A stretch of DNA of 64,000 nucleotides from Trichocoleus sp. (GTDB lineage Bacteria; Cyanobacteriota; Cyanobacteriia; Elainellales; Elainellaceae), in assembly GCA_036702865.1 (NCBI GenBank), contig DATNQD010000059.1, positions 1 through 64,000 of the forward strand, read 5' to 3'. The notes under the pieces are model-generated. The model had not been told where the DNA came from and made no database searches. It was given only the letters and a program-made list of their open reading frames with translations. Position numbers and translations under genes: made by a program. Shown here piece after piece: positions 54,337 through 64,000 of the stretch. Each line of letters starts with the position of its first letter. The first letter of the stretch is position 1.

Positions 54337-56837
54337 GTGAGTTTCAACTGGATTCGGTCTCCCGCAATCAGCGACGTGCTGCGATTAGTCATCATCCAAC
54401 GCAAATTGGGCTGGACTTTATTCAAGTTAATTCTGATTCAAATTCACGGCAATTATTGCTTCATTTTATTCCTGCGGAAGGCGTTGAGAAAAGAATCATT
54501 CCTGCCAATATTCAACCCGAAAATATTCAAATTACAGAGGGTTCTAAGGCTACACCCTCCAACTTAAAGCTATCTTCTATTGAGCCGGGAATAGACGAAA
54601 CTGTTTTTGTGATTCATTTGAGCGATGAAGTGCTGAACAATAGCACTGCAACAGATAACGCTCCGATCTATACTCTAGAATTAATTAATATTCCTCACCT
54701 CGATCGCTTCTTTGCAAAAGCAACTTTCTCGCTAAAATCTAACTCGATTAGTGAATTTGATTCAATTTCATCACCGCTTCGTTCCCCAAATCTATCTCCT
54801 GATCTTGAAATTGATTACCTGGCGCGAGATTATGGTAGCTTTCGGCAACTGATGCTCGATCGGCTCTCGGTTTTGATGCCGCAGTGGAAAGAACGCCATC
54901 CGGCAGATTTGGGCATTGCTTTAGTGGAAGTATTAGCTTATGCGGGCGATCGGCTCAGCTATTATCAGGATGCAGTTGCTACGGAAGCGTATTTAGGAAC
55001 GGCGCGACGACGCATTTCTGTGAAACGTCATGCCCAACTGATCGATTACCGGATGCATGAAGGGTGCAATGCGCGAGTCTGGGTACAAATTCAAGTTAGT
55101 GCCAACATCTCATTGCCTGCCAGAACGTTACTCACGACGAAATCCTCTGAGCATAATGCAACCCTGTTTTGGTCAGCTTATCAAGTGCTCAAGCCACAAC
55201 TCCAGGTCTTTGAAACCTTGCACCCGTTCGATCTGTTTGAGACGCATAATCAACTGCGGTTCTATACCTGGGGAGTGGCAGAATTCTATTTACCGAAAGG
55301 CGCAACCACTGCCACATTACGGGGCAAATGCTCGAATCTCAAACCAGGCGATGTGCTGATTTTTGAAGAAAATCTCAGCCCTACAACGGGTCAATCTGAA
55401 GATGCAAATCGTAATCATCGTCATGCCGTCCGTTTGACTAAAGTTGACGTAGATTTAACCGATCCCCTAATCAGTTCGGATCCACTCACGCAAATTGAGT
55501 GGGCAGCAGCGGATGCATTACCATTTCCCTTTTACATTTCAACTCAGCAGGGAGGTCGATCGCTCCCAAATATCAGCGTTGCGCGAGGCAATATTGTTTT
55601 GGCAGAACAGGGACAGCGGATCATTGGTGAGAAATTGCCTGAAGTATCCGATCGCCAGCGCTATCGGCCCCGGTTGCAAGAAGCAGAGCTAACTCATGCC
55701 GTTCCCTATAATCACGCTGAGGCTCAAAATCAGCCTGCGAGCCATGCCATGCTCCAAGATCCGCGTGATGCCATTCCGATGATCAATCTGTACGGATCGG
55801 GAGAAACCTGGTGGGCAAGGCGGGATCTGTTGAGTAGCGATCGCTTTGCCTGTGATTTTGTGGTGGAAACTGAGAGTGATGGATTTGCTTATCTGCGGTT
55901 TGGCGACGGAATGCGCGGCAAGCGACCCCAACAAAACACTCAGATACTCGCGACTTATCGGACTGGCAACGGGACAAGAGGAAATGTGGGACAAGAGGCG
56001 ATCGTTCACCTGATCACGGCAGACCCAAATTCGCTTTCTGAGGTATCTGAGACATCCGAGACAACAAATGCAAGTATCAATCTGCAACCAAATCCTTTCC
56101 TAAACATCAGTCAACAAATTAAGCAGGTGCGCAACCCTTTATCCGCTCAGGGAGGCACTGATCCAGAAACGATCGAACAAACACGACTCTATGCACCACA
56201 GGTGTTTCGATCGGAGCAACATCGCTGTATTACCGCCGATGACTACAAACGAGTTGCCGAACGCCACCCAGAAGTGCAACAAGCCGCCGCAACTCTACGC
56301 TGGACAGGAAGCTGGTATACGGCATTTATTGCAGTGAAACGGCAGGAAAATCGATCGATCGATCGCGCATTTCAACAAACCTTACTGAACTTTTTAGAAC
56401 GCTATCGTTTAGCAGGCTATGACTTGGAAATTGTCACGCCTCAGTATGTGCCGTTAGATATTGCCCTAATCATCAAAGTTGCCACTGGATACTTTGCCAG
56501 TACTGTGAAGCAGTCATTATTAGAAACGTTTAGCAACGCAGATTTACCGAATGGACAGCAAGGCTTTTTCCATCCCGATCGCTTTACTTTCGGTCAACCC
56601 GTTTATTTCAGCCAAATCGTTAAAGCTGCCATGCAAGTATCGGGTGTCGCAGGAGTTTATCTTCCAGGACAAAACGACCAGGCGAAAATTAAGTTTCAGC
56701 GGTGGGGTACGGCTGCAAGAGGTGAACTGGAGGATGGCAAAATCCCGATCGGCTCTCTCGAAATTGCCCGTCTGGATAATACCGCCAGTGCTCCTAATAA
56801 TGGCAGAATTGCGTTTCATTTAGAGGGGGGCTTATGA
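54333..56837 (+). CDS. Baseplate wedge protein, gpJ/gp6-like (first copy)
   Basis: An 834-residue putative baseplate assembly protein (Afp11-type). Hallmarks: DYLARDYGSFRQLMLDRLSV, LGIALVEVLAYAGDRLSYYQ, TEAYLGTARRRISVKRHAQL near residues 150-240; the DGMRGKRPQQ segment mid-protein; and GGTDPETIEQTRLYAPQVFR then CITADDYKRVAERHPEVQQA in the J domain (~600-660). The long insert between (~250-500) is variable. Forms the wedge with gp25 and the second gpJ-like protein. Confidence 0.9.
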   Translation: MSEFQLDSVSRNQRRAAISHHPTQIGLDFIQVNSDSNSRQLLLHFIPAEGVEKRIIPANIQPENIQITEGSKATPSNLKLSSIEPGIDETVFVIHLSDEVLNNSTATDNAPIYTLELINIPHLDRFFAKATFSLKSNSISEFDSISSPLRSPNLSPDLEIDYLARDYGSFRQLMLDRLSVLMPQWKERHPADLGIALVEVLAYAGDRLSYYQDAVATEAYLGTARRRISVKRHAQLIDYRMHEGCNARVWVQIQVSANISLPARTLLTTKSSEHNATLFWSAYQVLKPQLQVFETLHPFDLFETHNQLRFYTWGVAEFYLPKGATTATLRGKCSNLKPGDVLIFEENLSPTTGQSEDANRNHRHAVRLTKVDVDLTDPLISSDPLTQIEWAAADALPFPFYISTQQGGRSLPNISVARGNIVLAEQGQRIIGEKLPEVSDRQRYRPRLQEAELTHAVPYNHAEAQNQPASHAMLQDPRDAIPMINLYGSGETWWARRDLLSSDRFACDFVVETESDGFAYLRFGDGMRGKRPQQNTQILATYRTGNGTRGNVGQEAIVHLITADPNSLSEVSETSETTNASINLQPNPFLNISQQIKQVRNPLSAQGGTDPETIEQTRLYAPQVFRSEQHRCITADDYKRVAERHPEVQQAAATLRWTGSWYTAFIAVKRQENRSIDRAFQQTLLNFLERYRLAGYDLEIVTPQYVPLDIALIIKVATGYFASTVKQSLLETFSNADLPNGQQGFFHPDRFTFGQPVYFSQIVKAAMQVSGVAGVYLPGQNDQAKIKFQRWGTAARGELEDGKIPIGSLEIARLDNTASAPNNGRIAFHLEGGL

Positions 56838-59551
56838 CAACCGACCCAACAGAATTTAGCCCAGATGAAGCCCCGTTTGCTCACGATAACCCGCCTGGCA
56901 TGAGTGCGATCGCCTATCGACAAGGCACACACGCTACGGTGTTTCAACGCTTGTTATCTCGCTTGCGGCAACAGGAAATTCTAGATGCTGAAACCAAGAC
57001 GCTAAAGCGTCCCCTTCAAGCTCTGTCGATCCACGATCGCGATGATCCGGGAATTGCGCTGCTCGATACATGGGCAATGGTGGCAGATGTACTTAGCTTC
57101 TATCAAGAACGGATTGCGAATGAAGGCTATTTGCGAACTGCGATCGAAGATCGATCGATTTTGGAATTATCACGGGCGATCGGATATGAATTGCGACCGG
57201 GAGTTGCAGCGAGTACGCCGCTTGTCTTTACTGTAGAAGATGCGCCTGGATCAGAGCCTCAAGTTCTTGTGCCACAGGGAACTCAGGTTCAAAGCATCCC
57301 GACTCAGCCGGGAGAAGTACCACAAACTTTTGAAACCGTAGAAGACCTTCAGGCACGAGTGGAGTGGAATTGCCTTACGCCTTATCTTGAACAAGAGTCG
57401 AAAATTTATCTTGAACAAGAGCCGGAAATTATTACGCCCAGGACAACAGAACTAAAGCTACAAGGCACAAATACGTTACTTCGATCTGGCGATACCATTC
57501 TGATCAAGGGAAATGAACAAATTACGAATGAAACAAACGCTCGTCAGTATTTGCAGATGTTGAAAACGGTTGAACCAAATCTACAAGAAGGTTACACAAA
57601 AATTACTTGGAGTGATACAAATCTACCAACTCCTCCTCAGCCTCAGGTGTTTGCATTCCGACAAAGAGCTTCCTTGTTTGGCTACAATGCTCCTGAATGG
57701 AATAACTTAATGATTGTGAAAGGGAAGGGAAAAATTGCCAGTACATCAAATACTGAAATTCGTGGAAGTGAAACCTCGTTTCAGAGTCAGTTAAAAGTGG
57801 GCGACATTATCATCGTTAACAACCAGGTTAAAAAAATTGTCACGCTTACGGGTAATGATAAGCTGGAAGTTGAAACTCCCTTCGTTCCTTTAATAAACAG
57901 TGGTACAGAGTTTTATTTTACTCAGCGGAATGATCCCGATTCCACCAGGGCAAATGAATGGAATAACTTTCATCTTCAGCGAACAGAGATTGATTTAGAT
58001 GCCGTGTATTCGGGAATACTCCCGCAAAGCTGGGTTGTTTTAAGTCAACAAAACCCATCCCAAAAGACTAAATTGTGCCGAGTCAACTATACTTCCATTG
58101 TCTTTCGATCTGACTTTAAACTAGCTGGTAAAATTACTCGAATTGGAGTTGATTTAGATTCTGAACTAGAACAGTTTGATCTACGCAACACTTCTGTTTT
58201 GTTTCAGAGTGAGGAACTAGGACTCTTCAAAAAAACTACCCTCAAATCTCCGATTCAAAAGAAAGGCAGAAAAACAACGATCGCTCTTAATCGCGTCTCT
58301 CCTTACCTAAAACCCGAACAACCTGTCATTCTTAGCAGCAAAAATAATGCAATTGAAGTTGTAACTGTTGAAAAAATAGAAGACAAAGATGGATACACAG
58401 AATTAACAATTAAAGAACTGATTGAACCTGAAATATATGATTCTGAGACGCTAAAAATTTATGGAAATGTGGTGCTAGCGAATCATGGTGAAACGATCGC
58501 TGATGAAGTTTTGGGTAGCGGTGATGGGACAAAAGCAAACCAGCAGTTTACGTTGAAGAAACCACCGTTGACCTATATCTCGACAACGACATCAACAGGC
58601 ATTCAAAGTACGCTCAAAATTTATGTCAATCAAGTGCTTTGGCAGCAGGTGCAATCTCTGCATAACCAGAATGCCCGCAGTCAATGTTACGTGGTGCAAA
58701 CGAATGAACAAGGGCAAACCCGAATTATCTTTGGTGATGGCATTCAGGGTGCGCGATTGCCGAGCGGTCAGGAAAATGTGCGTGCCACTTATCGCAGTGG
58801 GATTGGACAGGCAGGAGAAGTCAAAGCGGGATCGCTGATCTTGCTTCAGAACCGCCCGTTAGGAATTCGAGAAGTGACCAATCCGATCGCTGCAAGTGGG
58901 GCTGCCGATCGCGATTCCTTTGACATCGTTCGTAAAAATGCGCCTCGTACCGTTCTTACCCTGGATCATGTGGTGTCATTGCGCGATTTTGAGAATTTTG
59001 CGCGTAGCTTTGCAGGAATTGGTAAGGCGCAGGCGACTCAGATCTGGACAGGTGAAATGAGACAAATTTATATCACAGTGGCAGATGTGGATGGTCAAGC
59101 TGCTTCGCCAGCATTATGCAATACTTTACAGGATGCGATCGCTGTTGCAGGTAACACACTACAACCTGTGAAAGTTGCGTCTTATGTTCCTAAAGAATGT
59201 TTGTTTAATTTAGAAGCCAAAATTTTAGTAGACGATCGCTATCGATTTGAGAACGTGAAACCTCAGATTCTACAAGCATTACGTCAAGCATTTAGTTTTC
59301 AAGCCCGCGAGTTTGGTCAGGGGGTTGCTGCTTCAGAGGTCATTCAAGTTATTCAAGGCGTAGAGGGAGTTGTGGCAGTTGATTTGAATGCGTTTTATCT
59401 TGCCAGCCAACAGAAAGATGCCAACCAAACGAAACAGCTCAAATCATTTCTTGTCGCAAAATTAGCCCGTTGGGAAAGCAACGCAAAACCTGCTCAGATC
59501 CTCCTGTTGAATCCTGATGAGAAACAAGTTGTTTTACAGGAGTGGGCATGA
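56834..59551 (+). CDS. Baseplate wedge protein, gpJ/gp6-like (second copy)
   Basis: A 905-residue protein related to the preceding one: RDDPGIALLDTWAMVADVLS, FYQERIANEGYLRTAIEDRS, LARAIGYELRPGVAAS-type segment, GDGIQGARLPSGQENVRATY, NPIAASGAADRDSFDIVRKN and LDHVVSLRDFENFARSFAGI. A large insert (~190-560) sits between the N-terminal and J domains and may be an eCIS-specific extension. Overlaps neighbours by ATGA. Such two-copy J proteins occur in Afp11/12-type baseplates. Extended baseplates occur in thylakoid-anchored systems, but anchoring is not shown here. Confidence 0.88.
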   Translation: MTTDPTEFSPDEAPFAHDNPPGMSAIAYRQGTHATVFQRLLSRLRQQEILDAETKTLKRPLQALSIHDRDDPGIALLDTWAMVADVLSFYQERIANEGYLRTAIEDRSILELSRAIGYELRPGVAASTPLVFTVEDAPGSEPQVLVPQGTQVQSIPTQPGEVPQTFETVEDLQARVEWNCLTPYLEQESKIYLEQEPEIITPRTTELKLQGTNTLLRSGDTILIKGNEQITNETNARQYLQMLKTVEPNLQEGYTKITWSDTNLPTPPQPQVFAFRQRASLFGYNAPEWNNLMIVKGKGKIASTSNTEIRGSETSFQSQLKVGDIIIVNNQVKKIVTLTGNDKLEVETPFVPLINSGTEFYFTQRNDPDSTRANEWNNFHLQRTEIDLDAVYSGILPQSWVVLSQQNPSQKTKLCRVNYTSIVFRSDFKLAGKITRIGVDLDSELEQFDLRNTSVLFQSEELGLFKKTTLKSPIQKKGRKTTIALNRVSPYLKPEQPVILSSKNNAIEVVTVEKIEDKDGYTELTIKELIEPEIYDSETLKIYGNVVLANHGETIADEVLGSGDGTKANQQFTLKKPPLTYISTTTSTGIQSTLKIYVNQVLWQQVQSLHNQNARSQCYVVQTNEQGQTRIIFGDGIQGARLPSGQENVRATYRSGIGQAGEVKAGSLILLQNRPLGIREVTNPIAASGAADRDSFDIVRKNAPRTVLTLDHVVSLRDFENFARSFAGIGKAQATQIWTGEMRQIYITVADVDGQAASPALCNTLQDAIAVAGNTLQPVKVASYVPKECLFNLEAKILVDDRYRFENVKPQILQALRQAFSFQAREFGQGVAASEVIQVIQGVEGVVAVDLNAFYLASQQKDANQTKQLKSFLVAKLARWESNAKPAQILLLNPDEKQVVLQEWA

Positions 59552-61647
59552 ATCAGCAAAGCATAGAACGGCTTTATCATCTCCTTCCTGCAATTTATCG
59601 TCAGCGGGATGCTGCCCAGGGAGAACCCTTACGGGCACTGCTTGCCGTGATGGAAAGCGAACTTGAGGCGATCGAAGCTGACATTGAAGGACTGTACGAA
59701 AACTGGTTTATCGAAACTTGTGAAGAGTGGGTTGTTCCTTACATTGCTGATTTATTAGGGATTGGTAGCCTGAGCGATCAGGAAAGTACTCGTTTGAGTC
59801 ATCGCTCTTATGTCGCAAATACGATCGCTTATCGTCGCCGCAAGGGAGCACCTGCGATTCTAGAGAACATTACTCTGGATGTGACAGGTTGGCGATCGAG
59901 AGTTGTGGAAGGCTTTGATGGCGTGAGTGTGACGCAGCAGGTCAACCATGTACGCTCTGGCAAAGGCAGCACGATGGATATTCGCAACAAAGCTGCGTTA
60001 GACCAGTTAAACTCGCCCTTCGATTCGTTTTCTCACACCATTGATGTTCGCCGTATTGCATCGGAATATCCGATCCGAGGTCAATCAAACATTTTGAATT
60101 TGGGACTGTTTGTCTGGCGGTTGCAAAGCTATCCAATTCAGCGCAGTCCTGCTGCTCCGGTGGATGAGGGATGCTATACCGTCCATCCTTTCGGTAAGAA
60201 TGTTCCCCTGTTTAACCGTCCCCAAACCAAAACAGATATCACTCAGCGAACTGAGGTTATTCACCTGCCTTGCCCGATCAGCGTTGAAGTATTCACAGCC
60301 GATTTGCAAGACTATGAAACACAGCATCATGGGATAGACATAAACCAACGTTCACCTAACAGTAAATTCTACGGTTCCGATCGCAGTTTCCATATCATCA
60401 GAAATAATCAACTTGTTCCGCCAAGTTATATCGTCAGTGTGCATCTCGATCAATGGCAGCGACCCAGCCTCAACTCTGACCAAATTGCCATTGATGTGCA
60501 GCGAGGACGTTTAGTTCTACCGCTTTCTAGTAATGAAACTCCGTTACCTACATTAGAAGTGAGCTATTGCTATGGGTTTAGCAGTGACATTGGTGGTGGA
60601 TCTTACGATCGCCATCAAACGCTGGCAGACCTCTCTGCTTTAGGGATCTGGTCACGGACGATCGCCTCTGGCACAAACCTTCAGGATGTTCTGACTACTT
60701 GGCAGACTTCAGCAAAACTTAAGGGCATTATTCGGATCACAGACAACGGTATTTATGGCAGCAAGGAACAACTCATCACCATCACGCTACCTGAATCCAG
60801 TCAACTAACGCTGGAAGCCGCAGATGGAACTCGTCCTGCTATTCAATCCAGTCATGTTGTGATTGAGGCAATGGGTACAGGGGCAAGCTTGGTCTTGAAC
60901 GGTTTATTGTTTGCAGGCAAACTCACCATTCGCGGAAAGCTCAATCTAACGCTGATTCACTGCACTGTATTGGGTGGAATTGCGACGGATCAGGCTGATC
61001 AAATAGATTTACAAGCCACGATTTCTTACAGCATTTTGGGACGATTGCGCCTACCTGATCAACGAGCCAGTTTAACGATTCAGGATAGTATCGTGGATAG
61101 TGATCCTGATGCCACTTCGATCGCAGATAAAGCCACATCTTTTGCGATCGCTGCCGATGATACAGGTACTCCGGGAGCAATCACGACATTAGAAAGAACA
61201 ACCGTCTTTGGGCAAGTGAGTCTCGGTGAATTACCGCTTGCCTCCAATGTGATTTTTACATCGCCTATCACGGTACAACGTTCATACAGAGGCAGCATTC
61301 GCTTCAGTTATGTGCCCGACGATTCTGTCACACCGCTTCGCTATCGCTGTCAGCCTGATCTTAAATTACCTAGTACTCAAGAGAACTCACAAGAGAACTC
61401 AGAGAATGATAGCGATCGCACTCTGTTGTATCTCACCCCTCGTTTTACCTCTGTTACCTATGGTGATCCAGGCTATGCTCAACTCAGTCAACAATGCGCT
61501 CAGGAAATTTGTGCAGGAGCAGATGATGGCTCCGAGATGGGTGTGTTTCATCTGTTACACCAACCGCAGCGCAAAGCTTACTTACACCTCAACTTAGAAG
61601 AATATGTACCATCGAATTTAGAGATTGGCATTTTTTACATCACCTGA
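59548..61647 (+). CDS. Tail protein I (gpI)-like baseplate protein with C-terminal beta-helix-like region
   Basis: A 699-residue protein. The N-terminus matches phage tail protein I: SIERLYHLLPAIYRQRDAAQ, WVVPYIADLLGIGSL, then ANTIAYRRRKGAPAILENIT. After a central domain, residues ~400-600 form repeated short beta strands (SSHVVIEAMGTGASLVLNGL, ITTLERTTVFGQVSLGE) like right-handed beta-helix repeats in fibres. ATG 59548 overlaps the previous stop. A fibre- or membrane-docking role is inferred. Confidence 0.8.
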   Translation: MNQQSIERLYHLLPAIYRQRDAAQGEPLRALLAVMESELEAIEADIEGLYENWFIETCEEWVVPYIADLLGIGSLSDQESTRLSHRSYVANTIAYRRRKGAPAILENITLDVTGWRSRVVEGFDGVSVTQQVNHVRSGKGSTMDIRNKAALDQLNSPFDSFSHTIDVRRIASEYPIRGQSNILNLGLFVWRLQSYPIQRSPAAPVDEGCYTVHPFGKNVPLFNRPQTKTDITQRTEVIHLPCPISVEVFTADLQDYETQHHGIDINQRSPNSKFYGSDRSFHIIRNNQLVPPSYIVSVHLDQWQRPSLNSDQIAIDVQRGRLVLPLSSNETPLPTLEVSYCYGFSSDIGGGSYDRHQTLADLSALGIWSRTIASGTNLQDVLTTWQTSAKLKGIIRITDNGIYGSKEQLITITLPESSQLTLEAADGTRPAIQSSHVVIEAMGTGASLVLNGLLFAGKLTIRGKLNLTLIHCTVLGGIATDQADQIDLQATISYSILGRLRLPDQRASLTIQDSIVDSDPDATSIADKATSFAIAADDTGTPGAITTLERTTVFGQVSLGELPLASNVIFTSPITVQRSYRGSIRFSYVPDDSVTPLRYRCQPDLKLPSTQENSQENSENDSDRTLLYLTPRFTSVTYGDPGYAQLSQQCAQEICAGADDGSEMGVFHLLHQPQRKAYLHLNLEEYVPSNLEIGIFYIT

Positions 61648-61674
61648 TCGATCTTGTGCATTACGAGGCAATTT

Positions 61675-63741
61675 ATGAAAGGCGACTTTTCTCGGTTTAC
61701 GTTCGATCGCAAAAATCGTTATAGCCGTGTCCTGATGCAGCAAGGACGGGTGCAATTAGATGCCGATTGGAACGAGCAACTGGATATTTCAGCCTATCGA
61801 ACAGAAACCGAAATTACCGATTTTATTGGGCAAAGCGGCGCACCCGAAAACCCGAAAGATTCAAATGAGCAATCGACGAGTTTCAGAATTACCGTAAATC
61901 AAAATGAGATTTTGATCGGTGAAGGGCGGTATTACGTTGAAGGAATGCTGTTTGAAAATAATACAAAGCCTAACGAGTCTGTATCGTTTACTGCACAGCC
62001 AGATTATCAGACAGCCTTGCCCGAAAAACCTGACACTGTCACTGGCATCTACCTAGCCTACCTAGATGTGTGGCAACACCACGTCACTGCTTTAGAAGTC
62101 CCGGCGCTTCGAGAAGTTGCCTTAGGTGGGGCTGATACAACAACGCGAGTTAAAAATGTTTGGCAGGTCAAACTTCACAGATTGGGAAATAAAGGTTCTG
62201 TGAGCGAGAGCGTTAGTGATTATGCCTCTCCAAAGTGGAAGCCTTCCTGGGAATATCCCATCAGTACGGGTAAGTTGACGGTTGATACGACGCAGACCGA
62301 AGCAATTGTAGAAAACCAGCTTTACCGAATCGAAATTCATCAAGGCAATGCAGCGAAAGCGAATCAAACGGTTACGTTTAAGTGGTCGCAAGATAATGGG
62401 GCGATCGCAGCTCAGGTCGAATCGATCGATAAAGATAACAACATCACTATCAGAAATGCCGGACGAGATACTCAGTTAGCGTTTCCGATCGGGCAGTTAA
62501 TTGAGTGCAGTCATGAAACACTTACCTTACTGGGTCAACCCGGAATACTGGCAACCGTACAGGGAGTTCAGGGCGATCGGCTCACTGTAAAGTGCAAAAC
62601 TGCTGATGATGAAAAGGCTCTGGAGGGTCTAAAGGATCGCAAGGATCTCATTATCCGTCGATGGGATTCTAGCGGTGCGATTGAGATTGGCGATCAAGCA
62701 CATCAGCTAAAACAAGGCATTACAGTAAAGTTTGGATCGGGCAAGTATAAGACAGGTGATTACTGGCTGATTACATCGCGTGCTTTAACAGGAAGTATTG
62801 AATGGTCTCCTGATCCTCACGACGTGACATGGCACCACTACTGTAGTTTGGCTCTACTAGAACGGACGAATACTCAGTTCTCCGTCTTAGCCGATTGTCG
62901 CTCCATCTTCAAACCCATCACCTCTGGACTTGTCAGTAAAGCAGGCGATCGAATGACGGGATCTTTGACGATCGATAAGGATCTTTATGTCATGGGTAAT
63001 GTTGGTGTTGGGACTTCAGAGCCCGATACTTATGCGCCTGCTAGATTAACGGTAAAGTCAAAAAATAATAATGGTGGCAGTAAAACTGTACATACGGCTA
63101 CTCCTGAATCTGTTCTGGCACTCGTCCGTGATGGCGTTCAAGGCTGGTCGTGGCAGAATATTGTTGACTTTAGACTTGGTAGATATGATGACGGTTTTCA
63201 TGATTATGATGCTCAAGATCCTGGCAAAAAGGCAGGAAACCGTACTCTACGACCCCGAACACAACTAGATATAGTATTAACCAACGGAAACTTGAACATT
63301 GAATCAGAAAGATACACCAATGTAATGACTTTGCGATCGAATGGCAATGTTGGTATTGGTACGACATCACCGAAAGCAACTCTGGATGTAAATGGCTCTC
63401 TTCAAACAAAGTTGTTTGGAACATGGAAAGTAGGAAGTAAACCTAATGGTGTTCTTGTTATCACAATTGGAGAGGACTCTTATTATAATGTAATCCCCCT
63501 GAACCCAAGCGGAAGCGGAGTACAAAGGATAGAGTTGGTTGTACCTACTGGAAGCAATAGGGCTAATTGGATAGCAACATATTTGTTTACCCAAAACAAT
63601 ATTAGTGGATTAATTAAGGAACCTGGAGTTGCTACGAATGAAATAACTTCTGGATCAATAACTTTACAACCAAGGGGACCAGTACTAATTGTCGTATACT
63701 ATTTGTCACCAGCTGATATCGGTGCAGGCTTCATAGGATAA
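61675..63741 (+). CDS. DUF6519 protein with fibre-like C-terminus
   Basis: A 688-residue protein. N-terminal DUF6519 signature: MKGDFSRFTFDRKNRYSRVL, QGRVQLDADWNEQLDI, and AYLDVWQHHVTALE. Residues ~240-420 continue the domain. The C-terminal ~250 residues hold VGVGTSEPD and VGIGTTSPKATLDVNGSLQ, repeats typical of tail fibres, and end in an AT-rich, Ser/Asn/Ile-rich section (from ~63300) unlike the rest. ATG 61675 follows GAGG; an earlier in-frame start at 61654 lacks a site. DUF6519 proteins are eCIS-associated; a receptor-binding or fibre role is inferred. Confidence 0.8.
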   Translation: MKGDFSRFTFDRKNRYSRVLMQQGRVQLDADWNEQLDISAYRTETEITDFIGQSGAPENPKDSNEQSTSFRITVNQNEILIGEGRYYVEGMLFENNTKPNESVSFTAQPDYQTALPEKPDTVTGIYLAYLDVWQHHVTALEVPALREVALGGADTTTRVKNVWQVKLHRLGNKGSVSESVSDYASPKWKPSWEYPISTGKLTVDTTQTEAIVENQLYRIEIHQGNAAKANQTVTFKWSQDNGAIAAQVESIDKDNNITIRNAGRDTQLAFPIGQLIECSHETLTLLGQPGILATVQGVQGDRLTVKCKTADDEKALEGLKDRKDLIIRRWDSSGAIEIGDQAHQLKQGITVKFGSGKYKTGDYWLITSRALTGSIEWSPDPHDVTWHHYCSLALLERTNTQFSVLADCRSIFKPITSGLVSKAGDRMTGSLTIDKDLYVMGNVGVGTSEPDTYAPARLTVKSKNNNGGSKTVHTATPESVLALVRDGVQGWSWQNIVDFRLGRYDDGFHDYDAQDPGKKAGNRTLRPRTQLDIVLTNGNLNIESERYTNVMTLRSNGNVGIGTTSPKATLDVNGSLQTKLFGTWKVGSKPNGVLVITIGEDSYYNVIPLNPSGSGVQRIELVVPTGSNRANWIATYLFTQNNISGLIKEPGVATNEITSGSITLQPRGPVLIVVYYLSPADIGAGFIG

Positions 63742-63816
63742 GAAATTACAAAATTTTTTATAAGAAATCTTCATAAGTTATATAAGCATCTTTATCAATT
63801 AACTTTAATATTAAAG

Positions 63817-64000
63817 ATGACAAATGGAATGCAAGAAAGACTTCAGCAGCGACTACAAAACCTTAAATCTGAATTTGAAGAAGGTCAAAAGATATTGACA
63901 GAGTTAGAAGCCAAACAAGCCAATTTACGGGAAACATTGCTTCGCATTAGTGGGGCTATTCAGGTATTAGAAGAAGTCTTGAGCGAAACACCTGAAGAGA
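63817..64000 (+). CDS. Small coiled-coil protein, truncated by window end
   Basis: Open reading frame from ATG 63817 without stop before the window ends (61 codons visible). The sequence is a continuous amphipathic helix (QERLQQRLQNLKSEFEEGQK, then LLRISGAIQVLEEVL), typical of short coiled-coil proteins in cyanobacterial eCIS loci. It continues the plus-strand operon 75 bp after the DUF6519 gene. Function unknown. Confidence 0.6.
   Translation, partial: MTNGMQERLQQRLQNLKSEFEEGQKILTELEAKQANLRETLLRISGAIQVLEEVLSETPEE

Noticed and set aside
41516-64000. Interpretation as a prophage
   Set aside because: No capsid, portal, terminase, integrase or lysis genes are seen; the AAA+, DUF4255 and DUF4157 genes are characteristic of eCIS.

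Overview
The window is chromosomal DNA from a cyanobacterium, most likely a filamentous or Leptolyngbya-like lineage. Evidence seen directly: the HIP1 octamer GCGATCGC and its CGATCG core recur throughout (for example 1458-1465), a DevBCA-type exporter is present, and the secondary-metabolism genes are of kinds common in cyanobacteria. No rRNA, tRNA or CRISPR array was seen. Assignments rest on motif recognition by eye, not on searches.

Left part (1-15300) is metabolic. A LysR regulator diverges from ilvD (branched-chain amino-acid synthesis). A tightly packed minus-strand operon (9238 down to 3111) encodes a complete SsuABC/TauABC-like ABC importer, with an AprAB-like flavoprotein/ferredoxin pair inserted between its genes and an MFS transporter at the end. 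Its promoter region carries three copies of an operator-like motif. Divergently lie a peroxiredoxin-like gene and an O-methyltransferase gene, then a glycoside hydrolase/RmlD fusion, a glycosyltransferase and a small membrane protein, probably surface-polysaccharide genes.

Middle left (15300-22000) holds a pseudogene-like remnant, a peptidoglycan-binding/cadherin-like membrane protein, a large SBBP beta-propeller protein, an intergenic region with three imperfect structured repeats, and a secreted DUF2690-like protein.

Centre (22100-40930) is a lipid/polyketide gene cluster around a 0.9-kb divergent control region. Leftward: stand-alone ACP, diiron (CylC-like) oxygenase/halogenase, a 2016-residue type I PKS (KS-AT-KR-ACP-thioester reductase), GT4 glycosyltransferase, methyltransferase, FabZ paralogue. 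Rightward: fatty-acyl-AMP ligase, a receiver-AraC regulator whose phosphoacceptor Asp is Gly, DevB-DevC-DevA exporter, type II thioesterase. Inferred logic: activate a fatty acid, load it on ACP, modify it at the diiron enzyme, extend by one ketide, release reductively as aldehyde or alcohol, glycosylate or methylate, and export across the envelope.

Right part (41516-64000, continuing beyond the window) is an extracellular/thylakoid-type contractile injection system (eCIS/tCIS): sheath, tube, Gp26-like zinc protein, Pvc16-like terminator, AAA+ ATPase, CIS-tube/LysM adaptors, split hub and spike, PAAR-like tip, gp25, two gpJ-like wedge proteins, gpI-like protein and a DUF6519 fibre-like protein. 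In its midst is a DUF4157 (eCIS-core) protein whose C-terminal half carries two copies of a PD-(D/E)xK-like module separated by a lysine-rich, nuclear-localisation-like linker: a strong candidate for an undescribed payload.
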